Shown here: positions 1 to 5,716 of the stretch, piece by piece
Layout of the letters: every line of letters starts with the position of its first letter
Numbering within the stretch: the first letter of the stretch is position 1
Assembly: GCA_946479255.1 (NCBI GenBank)
Contig: CAMLFK010000277.1
Location: 1 to 6,528 of the forward strand
Source of the DNA: an uncultured Oxalobacteraceae bacterium
GTDB taxonomy: Bacteria > Pseudomonadota > Gammaproteobacteria > Burkholderiales > Burkholderiaceae
Length of the DNA stretch: 6,528 nucleotides
Direction of reading: 5' to 3'
Notes under the pieces: model-generated
Told to the model about the DNA's origin: nothing
What the model saw: only the letters and a program-made list of their open reading frames with translations
The model's database searches: none
Program-made: the position numbers and the translations under genes

Positions 1-250
1 AGTCGGCGCCGGCGAACATCGGGTCGGTGTCCGGGAAGTGCTTGCCGATGTCGCCCAGGCCCGCCGCGCCCAGCATGGCGTCGATGACCGCGTGCAGCAG
101 CACGTCGGCGTCGGAATGGCCGAACAGGCCAAGCCGGTGCGGGATCGCAACCCCGCCGATGATCAGTTTGCGGCCCTCGACGAGGGCGTGGCAATCGTAG
201 CCCTGTCCAATACGGAACGGGGGCGTTGGGTTGTAGGATGTCAGAGCCAT
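1..250 (-). CDS. ispF: 2-C-methyl-D-erythritol 2,4-cyclodiphosphate synthase, N-terminal part (truncated by window edge)
   Basis: IspF converts CDP-methylerythritol 2-phosphate to the cyclic diphosphate MEcPP with release of CMP, the fifth step of the cytosolic MEP isoprenoid pathway. Only the first 83 codons are present; the rest lies beyond the left edge. Family hallmarks are visible. The strand-1 motif RIGQGYDCH supplies metal ligands D19 and H21. HSDADVLLH (residues 45-53) supplies the third metal-binding His, H53. [12 protein letters not shown] follows at residues 67-77. The protein has an N-terminal extension of about 11 residues compared with E. coli IspF. The ATG at 250 is the only in-frame ATG; a GTG at 262 is an alternative 4 codons upstream. 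Neither has a clear Shine-Dalgarno sequence. The start lies 20 nt after the ispD stop, so the two genes are probably co-transcribed and translationally linked. Identity is secure from the motifs and from ispD next door. Confidence 0.96.
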   Translation of the reverse strand, partial: MALTSYNPTPPFRIGQGYDCHALVEGRKLIIGGVAIPHRLGLFGHSDADVLLHAVIDAMLGAAGLGDIGKHFPDTDPMFAGAD

Positions 251-270
251 GATGTCGTTCACAATATAGG

Positions 271-960
271 TTAAGACGCGGCCAGGTACATCTCGGCAAT
301 GCGGAGGTCCGCCGGCAGCGTGACTTTTAGATTACAAGGGTGTCCTTCGACCAGCCTTGGCGAATAGCCCAAGGCTTCGACCGCACTCGCGTCGTCGGTA
401 ATGACGGCCGGGTCGGTGGCCGCTGCGAGGGCATCGCACAGCAGCCTGTATCTGAACATTTGCGGCGTCTGCGCGAGCCACAGGCCATCGCGCGCGACGG
501 TGGAGACGCCGGCGTCAAGACCGGCCCGCTTGACGGTGTCGACCACCGGCAGCGCCAGCAGGCCGCCCACCGGATCAGGTCCCACCGTATTGATTAATCG
601 TTCGATCAGTTCGGCGTTCAGGCCGGGCCGCGCGGCGTCGTGCACCAGCACCCAGTCGTCGTCCCCGGCTTGCGCGGCGATTGCTTTGAGACCGTTGTAC
701 ACCGACTCCATGCGGCTGGCGCCGCCGCAGCGCAGCACGGTGACGCCGGCCGGCGCCAGGCCGTCGATGTACTCGTCGCCGGCGCTGACCACCACGAAAG
801 TGGCGGCGATATGATCGCTGGACAGGAAAGCTTCCAGGGCGTGGCGCAACATTGGTTTTCCCGCAATGTGCATGTACTGCTTGGGACCATTGGCTGCCAT
901 GCGCGCGCCGACTCCGGCTGCCGGAATCAAGGCAAAATAACGAGGCGCTGGCTGGTTCAT
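271..960 (-). CDS. ispD: 2-C-methyl-D-erythritol 4-phosphate cytidylyltransferase
   Basis: IspD transfers CMP from CTP to methylerythritol 4-phosphate, releasing pyrophosphate and forming CDP-methylerythritol; this is the third MEP-pathway step and is cytosolic. The 229-residue product matches the usual family length. The N-terminal nucleotide-binding loop PAAGVGARM...GPKQY (residues 13-29) contains R20 and K27, in the same positions as the catalytic Arg and Lys of E. coli IspD. HDAARP is at 107-112, DTVKR at 141-145, TPQ at 165-167, TDDAS at 188-192, and the substrate-binding Lys is K212 within KVTLPADL. I chose the ATG at 960 because an AGGA Shine-Dalgarno lies 8 nt upstream and the conserved domain begins at about residue 9. 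The frame stays open to a GTG at 1077, but that extension would overlap the upstream gene and is not family-like. ispF follows after 20 nt. Confidence 0.97.
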   Translation of the reverse strand: MNQPAPRYFALIPAAGVGARMAANGPKQYMHIAGKPMLRHALEAFLSSDHIAATFVVVSAGDEYIDGLAPAGVTVLRCGGASRMESVYNGLKAIAAQAGDDDWVLVHDAARPGLNAELIERLINTVGPDPVGGLLALPVVDTVKRAGLDAGVSTVARDGLWLAQTPQMFRYRLLCDALAAATDPAVITDDASAVEALGYSPRLVEGHPCNLKVTLPADLRIAEMYLAAS

Positions 961-968
961 CACGGGTG

Positions 969-972
969 TCCT
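969..972 (-). promoter_or_regulatory. Shine-Dalgarno sequence of ispD
   Basis: On the minus strand these bases read AGGA, 8 nt before the ATG at 960. The site decides the ispD start, because the open frame runs further upstream without a comparable site next to a start codon. Confidence 0.7.
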
Positions 973-978
973 GGGTTC

Positions 979-1005
979 CTGTCTTACTGTCACTGTTTTA
1001 CTGTC
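979..1005 (-). repeat. Cluster of four ACAG units, including a GACAGTAA direct repeat, upstream of ispD
   Basis: Read on the minus strand, ACAG occurs four times in 26 nt. Within the cluster the 8-mer GACAGTAA is repeated exactly with a 14-nt period (plus-strand positions 984-991 and 998-1005). The cluster sits in the longest intergenic gap of the window (70 nt, 961-1030), just ahead of the ispD ribosome-binding site. The repeat itself is seen directly. A regulatory role is only a guess, and chance or replication slippage would also explain it. I see no convincing -35/-10 pair and no hairpin followed by a T-run in this gap. Confidence 0.4.
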
Positions 1006-1030
1006 GTTAATGGCTGCTGCAAGGCTGAAT

Positions 1031-1726
1031 TCAACGGGCCGCGCGCCGCGCCGGACCGATAAGCGACTGTACCTCACCTTTGCAAACTTTGCTCAGTCGC
1101 GCATACTCTTGCGGGGTGTCGATGGCGGCCTGAAGCGCCTCGACAGCGCCCATCTCGCGCTTCATATAAGGCATCCAGCCGGTGTCGATTTCCTTTTCCA
1201 GCAGCGCTTGCGCCTGGCCGATCGGGGCGTACAACGGCTTGCCTTCGAAACGCCGCGCCAGCGCCTTGCGCACCACCACTTCCACTTTCGGCAAATGGTC
1301 GAGGTAGGTCTTGAGATGGCGCATCTCATGCGCAAGAATCTGTTTATAGGCACATGTCCCAGGGGAAAATTCGCGTCCGATATACACCACGATCGGTGCA
1401 TAAAACAAGCTCACGCGAATCTGCGGCGCCACGCATTCGTAGCCGCTGGCGCGGTCCTGCAGGATGCGCCCGTCCAGGTTGACCGAGACGCGCGACTCGG
1501 TCTTGGTCAGGCCCAGCACGTAGCTGTTCTTCACGCCCGGGGCCTTCATGGCGGTGAGCGCTTGATACGTGCGGCTGTTGTCGATGCTGTAACCGTTCTG
1601 GGTCGAGCTGAGCATCGACACGGTTTTGCTGATGGTATCTTCGCAACGCGCCTGAAATGGAGTACGTGCCGCCGCCGAGCCGCAAACCAGCAGCGCAAGG
1701 AGCGGCGGCAGCAGCCTGGGACTCAC
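1031..1726 (-). CDS. Putative secreted protein of unknown function with an HExxH (zinc-metallopeptidase-like) motif
   Basis: I do not recognise the family. From a GTG start at 1726 the product has 231 residues. It begins with a typical Sec signal peptide: Arg at position 3, a hydrophobic Leu-rich core at about 5-14, and an AAA cleavage site at about 18-20. Export to the periplasm or outside is therefore likely. The mature part has four Cys (28, 98, 125, 215), enough for two disulfides. HEMRH at 133-137 fits the HExxH zinc-binding and catalytic motif of metallopeptidases, and a further His, H144, lies seven residues after it. The C-terminal half is helical and charged. The GTG start is preferred because it lies 4 nt after the Nudix stop and begins directly at the signal peptide. 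An ATG at 1795 would overlap the Nudix gene by 65 nt and put 23 polar residues in front of the signal. The Shine-Dalgarno is weak, so translational coupling is likely. Protease activity is inferred from one short motif only; DUF922-like proteins are a possible relative but not established. Confidence 0.75.
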   Translation of the reverse strand: MSPRLLPPLLALLVCGSAAARTPFQARCEDTISKTVSMLSSTQNGYSIDNSRTYQALTAMKAPGVKNSYVLGLTKTESRVSVNLDGRILQDRASGYECVAPQIRVSLFYAPIVVYIGREFSPGTCAYKQILAHEMRHLKTYLDHLPKVEVVVRKALARRFEGKPLYAPIGQAQALLEKEIDTGWMPYMKREMGAVEALQAAIDTPQEYARLSKVCKGEVQSLIGPARRAAR

Positions 1727-1730
1727 GGTA

Positions 1731-2285
1731 TCAGGGGATCCAGCTGCCGGCCAAGACCTTCTCCAGCCAGAACGTACCGATGATGGTTTTGACATCGGTG
1801 ATCTCGTGACGGCGGATCATCTCGAGAACCTCCGGCACGGTGGCGGTGAAGGTTTCGAGGAATTCGCCGTCGTCCAGCTGGGTGGGGCCGGCGACCAGGT
1901 CGCGCGCCAGGTAAATATCCAGGTGCTCGTCGGAGTACGCGATCGCGTTGTGGATGGTGGTGATGAAGTCCCAGCGCCCGGCCGTGAAGCCGGTTTCCTC
2001 GCGCAGCTCGCGCTGGGCGCACAGCAGGTGGTCTTCGCCGGTGTCGATTTTACCGGCCGGGTACTCGATGAAGACCTTGGAGTTTGGGTAGCGGAACTGG
2101 CGCTCCAGCAGCACCGTGCCATCTTCGAACAGCGGAAGGATGACCACGGCGCCGGGATGGCGGATGAACTCGCGCTTCGTCTCCTTGCCGTCGGCAAGGC
2201 GCACGCGGTCGCGCTGCACCTTGAGGAAGTGGCCATCGTAGACGACCTCGCCATCGATGCGGGTTTCGTTAAGCATCGAGTCCAT
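1731..2285 (-). CDS. Nudix hydrolase, ADP-ribose pyrophosphatase type (NudF-like)
   Basis: This is a cytosolic Nudix pyrophosphohydrolase of 184 residues. Residues 78-100 match the Nudix consensus GX5EX7REUXEEXGU exactly: G78, E84, R92-E93-L94, E96-E97, G99 and F100. The Glu residues of the REXXEE core bind the catalytic Mg2+. The subfamily is suggested by REFIRHPGAV (38-47) before the fold core, the RQFRYP motif (62-67), EYPAGKID leading into the box (74-81), and SDEHLDIYLA (118-127) after it. All are typical of enzymes that split ADP-ribose into AMP and ribose 5-phosphate. Exact substrate is inferred; other nucleoside-diphosphate-linked compounds are possible. The ATG at 2285 is supported by GGAG 6 nt upstream; a second ATG at 2276 is less well placed. 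The gene begins 19 nt after the DUF2818 stop and ends 4 nt before the next start, so it is likely part of the same transcript. Confidence 0.93.
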   Translation of the reverse strand: MDSMLNETRIDGEVVYDGHFLKVQRDRVRLADGKETKREFIRHPGAVVILPLFEDGTVLLERQFRYPNSKVFIEYPAGKIDTGEDHLLCAQRELREETGFTAGRWDFITTIHNAIAYSDEHLDIYLARDLVAGPTQLDDGEFLETFTATVPEVLEMIRRHEITDVKTIIGTFWLEKVLAGSWIP

Positions 2286-2291
2286 GGGCAG

Positions 2292-2295
2292 CTCC
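2292..2295 (-). promoter_or_regulatory. Shine-Dalgarno sequence of the Nudix hydrolase gene
   Basis: On the minus strand the bases read GGAG, 6 nt before the ATG at 2285. This favours that start over the in-frame ATG at 2276, which would be 15 nt away. Confidence 0.7.
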
Positions 2296-2304
2296 AGTGT
2301 AGTG

Positions 2305-2625
2305 TTAAGAGATTGCGTCGTGGTGATGGCGCTTGCGCAGATAGCGCATGATAAAACCGGGGAAGCCCAGCACCACGAAGAGCGGCACCGTCACCATGTA
2401 GAACTCCTTCATCTGGCTGAACACATTGCCGATGCGGGACTCCAACAGGTAAGCAAAAGCGCCTACAGCAAAGTATAGAACAAGCAGCTCAAGCACGCGC
2501 AGCCAGGCGGATTTGCACGTGCTGCCCAAGGGGATCACCCCGAACAGCCGCTCGTTCATGTACGGCAGGTTGGCCGCCGCAAAGGCGACGGCGATCATCA
2601 ACCAACTCGCGCTCGATACATCCAT
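2305..2625 (-). CDS. DUF2818 family small membrane protein
   Basis: This 106-residue inner-membrane protein has three likely transmembrane segments (about residues 8-20, 41-62 and 76-96) and a basic, His-containing tail (RKRHHH). The NLPYMNERLFG stretch (19-29) and the C-terminal KEFYMVTVPLFVVLGFPGF stretch (73-91) are the features by which I recognise the DUF2818 family. From memory, that family is found next to nuoN in Burkholderiales. Its function is not known. Its position 10 nt after nuoN suggests a role linked to complex I, such as assembly or stability, but this is inference. The start is uncertain between a TTG at 2628 and the adjoining ATG at 2625; I chose the ATG. No good Shine-Dalgarno is visible, so translation probably depends on ribosomes finishing nuoN. 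Confidence 0.88.
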   Translation of the reverse strand: MDVSSASWLMIAVAFAAANLPYMNERLFGVIPLGSTCKSAWLRVLELLVLYFAVGAFAYLLESRIGNVFSQMKEFYMVTVPLFVVLGFPGFIMRYLRKRHHHDAIS

Positions 2626-2635
2626 CAAGCGCCGA

Positions 2636-4168
2636 TCAGAACTTCAGCGAGGTGGAAACGGCCTTGAAGCAGGCGTCCAGCAGCGCGCCCGGCACCACGC
2701 CCAGCACCACGATCATGATGCCGTTCAGGGACATCACGACGCGCATGTCCATCGGGGTGGCGATCACGTTGCCGTCGACCGGCTCGTCGAACCACATCAC
2801 TTTTACCACGCGCAGATAGTAGAAAGCGCCGATCAGCGAGAACATGACGGCCACGATGGTCAGCCAGATCGCGCCGGTCGACAGCACCGCTTCGAGTACG
2901 GCGAACTTGGCGGCGAAGCCCATCATCGGCGGCACGCCGGCCAGCGAGAACAGCAGCACGGTCATGACGGTGGCAAACCATGGGCTGCGCTTGGCCAGGC
3001 CGCAGAAGTCGTCCAGGTTATCGGCTTCGAAACCGGCACGTGCCAGCATCATGATCAGGCCGAAGGTGCCGAGGGTGGTCAGCACATAGGTGATCGAGTA
3101 GTACATGGCTGCGCTGTAAGCCGCCGGACCATTGCTGAAGTCCAGGGTCGCGGTAGCGCCGGTGCCCTGCACTGCCCCGGCCATCAGGCCGAGCAGCACG
3201 AAGCCGACCTGCGCGATGGTCGAGTAAGCCAGCATGCGCTTGAGGTTAGTCTGGGCGATCGCGGTCAGGTTACCGATCACCAGCGACATCACGGCCAGGA
3301 TCATCAGCATCTGCTGCCATTCGATGGCCATTGGCGCCAGCGCCTGGTACAGAACACGGATGCAGATGGCGAAAGCGGCCAGCTTCGGTGCGCCGCCCAG
3401 CAGCAGGGTCACGGCGGTCGGCGAACCCTGGTAGACGTCAGGGACCCACATGTGGAACGGTACGGCACCCAGCTTGAAGGCCAGGCCGGCCACCACGAAC
3501 ACCAGGCCGAACACCAGGATGGTGCTGTCGGCGGCCACGCTGGCCTTGGCCAAAATGACGTTGATGTCGAGCGAGCCGGTAGCGCCGTAGATCATCGAGA
3601 TACCGTACAGCAGGAAGCCGGAAGCCAGTGCGCCCAGCACGAAGTACTTCATCGCCGCTTCGGTCGACTGGCCATGGTCGCGGCGCAGGGCCACGAGCGC
3701 GTACAGCGACAGCGACATCAGTTCCAGCCCGAGGTACATCGACAGCATGTTGGACGCCGAGATCATGATCATCTGGCCGAGCATGGAGAACAGCGCGAGC
3801 ACATAGAATTCGCCGCCCAGGTTACCGGACATCATGCCGCGCTCACCCGCATACTGGCGCGAGTAGATCAGGGTCATGCCGGTGGTCAGGTAGGTGAACA
3901 GCTTGAGCAGGTTGGCCATCGGGTCGGACACGAACATACCGTTGAAGGTATAGACGGTGGCGCCGGCGTTGTAGTCGCCATAAGTGATGGCCGCGCAGCC
4001 GGCCATGGCGGCCAGCGACAGCACATAGGTCACATTGCGCTTGGCCTGGCCAAGGTACATGTCGATCAGCAGGATCACCGACGCTGCGATGAACAGGAAG
4101 ATCTCGGCATAAACCGGCACCAGGTTAATTACCTGGCTCACGGCGGGGACAGAAGGAGATTGGATCAT
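2636..4168 (-). CDS. nuoN: NADH:quinone oxidoreductase (complex I) subunit N
   Basis: NuoN is one of three antiporter-like, proton-translocating subunits in the membrane arm of complex I. The 510-residue product is close to family length and almost wholly hydrophobic, as expected for about 14 transmembrane helices. The charged residues of the proton path are present inside membrane segments: E149 in LGLELMSLSLYALVA, K174 in AAMKYFVLGA, K232 in AFKLGAVPFHMWVPDVYQG (the broken TM7/8 region), K262 in GGAPKLAAF, and K421 in GFAAKF. LKRMLAYSTIAQVGF (309-323) is another family signature. The ATG at 4168 lies 18 nt after the nuoM stop; the ribosome-binding site is weak. Gene order L-M-N is the usual one for nuo operons. 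Confidence 0.98.
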   Translation of the reverse strand: MIQSPSVPAVSQVINLVPVYAEIFLFIAASVILLIDMYLGQAKRNVTYVLSLAAMAGCAAITYGDYNAGATVYTFNGMFVSDPMANLLKLFTYLTTGMTLIYSRQYAGERGMMSGNLGGEFYVLALFSMLGQMIMISASNMLSMYLGLELMSLSLYALVALRRDHGQSTEAAMKYFVLGALASGFLLYGISMIYGATGSLDINVILAKASVAADSTILVFGLVFVVAGLAFKLGAVPFHMWVPDVYQGSPTAVTLLLGGAPKLAAFAICIRVLYQALAPMAIEWQQMLMILAVMSLVIGNLTAIAQTNLKRMLAYSTIAQVGFVLLGLMAGAVQGTGATATLDFSNGPAAYSAAMYYSITYVLTTLGTFGLIMMLARAGFEADNLDDFCGLAKRSPWFATVMTVLLFSLAGVPPMMGFAAKFAVLEAVLSTGAIWLTIVAVMFSLIGAFYYLRVVKVMWFDEPVDGNVIATPMDMRVVMSLNGIMIVVLGVVPGALLDACFKAVSTSLKF

Positions 4169-4186
4169 AGCTTGTGTACTCGATTC

Positions 4187-5692
4187 TTATTGCGGCAATT
4201 TCGACACGTTGACGTGAGCGATCAGGTCAGCGACCGAGGTCTGCATCGTGTCGGTGAACGGCGCCGGGTACAGGCCCATGGCGATGACGGCAATGGCCAG
4301 CACGCCGAGCATGAAGAACTCGCGCTTGTTCAGATCTAGCAGGTCGTGAACATGGTGGTTGGTGATGGTGCCGAACACCACACGCTTGACCATCCACAGC
4401 GAGTACGCCGCGCCGAAGATCAGCGCCGTTGCCGCCAGCATGCCGATCCAGAAGTTGTATTGGACCGCGCCCAGGATCACCATGAACTCGCCGACGAAAC
4501 CGGAAGTCGCAGGCAGGCCGCAGTTAGCCATCGAGAACAGCACCGAGAAAGCGGCGAACTTCGGCATCACGTTCACTACCCCGCCGTAGTCGGCGATCTG
4601 GCGCGAGTGCATGCGGTCGTACAGTACGCCGATGGAGAGGAACATGGCGCCGGAGATGAAGCCGTGCGAGATCATCTGCACGATGCCGCCTTCGATACCC
4701 AGGGTGTTGAACATGAAGAAGCCCAGGGTAACGAAGCCCATGTGCGCGATCGACGAATAGGCGACCAGCTTTTTCATGTCCTTCTGGACCAGGGCGACCA
4801 GGCCGATATACACCACGGCGATCAGCGACAGGGTGATGATGAAGCCGGCGTACTCTTTCGAGGCATCAGGGGTGATCGGCAGCGAAAAACGCAGGAAGCC
4901 GTAGGCGCCCAGTTTCAGCATGATCGCGGCCAGCACGGCGGAGCCGCCGGTTGGCGCTTCCACGTGCACGTCCGGCAGCCAGGTGTGGACCGGGAACATC
5001 GGTACCTTGACGGCGAAGGCCATGAAGAAGGCGAAGAAGATCAGGGTCTGCTCCGTCATCGTCAGCGGCAGCTTGTGCCAGGCCAGGATATCGAAGCTGC
5101 CGCCCGAGGCGTTGTACAGGTAGATGATCGCGACCAGCGTCAGCAGCGAGCCGAAGAAGGTGTAGAGGAAGAACTTGAACGAGGCGTACACGCGGTTGTC
5201 GCCGCCCCAGATACCGATGATGATATACATCGGGATCAGGGTCGCTTCAAAGAAGAAGTAGAACAGCAGGCCGTCCATGGCGCAGAACACGCCGATCATC
5301 AGGCCGGACAGGATCAGGAAGGCGCCCATGTACTGAGCGACGCGCTTCTCGATCACTTCCCAGGCCGAGATCACCACGATGATGGTGATGAAGGCGGTCA
5401 GCGGCACGAACCACAGCGACAGGCCGTCCACGGCCAGCGTATAGAAGATGTTGAAGCGGCCGATCCACGGGGTGCTTTCAACGAACTGCATGCCGTGGGC
5501 GGCATTGTCGAACATCGTGATCAGCGGGATGGTCGGCAGGAAGCTGACAATCGCGGCGGCCAGTGCCATCGACCGGGTTGCGCCTGGGCGTTCGTCACGG
5601 CCGATCGCGAGGATCACGGCACCGAGGACGATCGGGAGCCAGATCGACAGGCTCAGATACGGAGGGAGAGATGAAATCATAGACTGCGTCAT
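4187..5692 (-). CDS. nuoM: NADH:quinone oxidoreductase (complex I) subunit M
   Basis: NuoM is the middle antiporter-like proton-pumping subunit of the complex I membrane arm. The product has 501 residues, normal for the family, and is strongly hydrophobic. Key intramembrane residues are intact: E149 in FFFEATLIPMY (equivalent to the essential Glu144 of E. coli NuoM), K229 in FAVKVPMFPVHTWLPDVH, K260 in AIMLKLGAYGFLR, and E402 in SGFVGEF. QKDMKKLVAYSSIAHMGF (303-320) is a diagnostic stretch. The ATG at 5692 lies 24 nt after the nuoL stop. Another in-frame ATG at 5680 would remove four residues, and no Shine-Dalgarno separates the two choices. Nothing suggests damage to the gene. Confidence 0.98.
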   Translation of the reverse strand: MTQSMISSLPPYLSLSIWLPIVLGAVILAIGRDERPGATRSMALAAAIVSFLPTIPLITMFDNAAHGMQFVESTPWIGRFNIFYTLAVDGLSLWFVPLTAFITIIVVISAWEVIEKRVAQYMGAFLILSGLMIGVFCAMDGLLFYFFFEATLIPMYIIIGIWGGDNRVYASFKFFLYTFFGSLLTLVAIIYLYNASGGSFDILAWHKLPLTMTEQTLIFFAFFMAFAVKVPMFPVHTWLPDVHVEAPTGGSAVLAAIMLKLGAYGFLRFSLPITPDASKEYAGFIITLSLIAVVYIGLVALVQKDMKKLVAYSSIAHMGFVTLGFFMFNTLGIEGGIVQMISHGFISGAMFLSIGVLYDRMHSRQIADYGGVVNVMPKFAAFSVLFSMANCGLPATSGFVGEFMVILGAVQYNFWIGMLAATALIFGAAYSLWMVKRVVFGTITNHHVHDLLDLNKREFFMLGVLAIAVIAMGLYPAPFTDTMQTSVADLIAHVNVSKLPQ

Positions 5693-5716
5693 TTTTCGTT
5701 ATCTTTGCGTGTCCGA

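Noticed and set aside
1031..1060. GC-rich run at the end of the HExxH gene as a possible terminator
   Set aside because: It is mostly alternating GC coding sequence without a clean stem-loop and has no T-run after it on the minus strand.
961..1077. N-terminal extension of IspD to a GTG at 1077
   Set aside because: It would overlap the upstream gene by 47 nt and add 39 residues not seen in the family, while a good Shine-Dalgarno supports the ATG at 960.
1676..1726. Lipoprotein signal (Cys at residue 15 of the HExxH protein)
   Set aside because: The residue before the Cys is Val rather than Gly, Ala or Ser, so the lipobox is not met; an AAA signal peptidase I site follows it.
1010..1783. A 257-codon open frame on the plus strand
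   Set aside because: It lies opposite the HExxH gene. The minus-strand frame has a signal peptide, spacing and motifs; this one has Arg/His-rich sequence without features.
1727..1795. N-terminal extension of the HExxH protein to an ATG at 1795
   Set aside because: It would overlap the Nudix gene by 65 nt and place a polar stretch ahead of a clear signal peptide.
2513..4339. A 608-codon open frame on the plus strand
   Set aside because: It is antisense to nuoN and its neighbours, and its product is a Gln/His/Arg-rich low-complexity string with no domain. Codon bias of the GC-rich hydrophobic nuoN gene suppresses stops on the opposite strand.
4346..5674. A 442-codon open frame on the plus strand
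   Set aside because: It is antisense to nuoM, with the same low-complexity, acid/His/Gln-rich composition and no recognisable motif. It is a shadow of the real gene.
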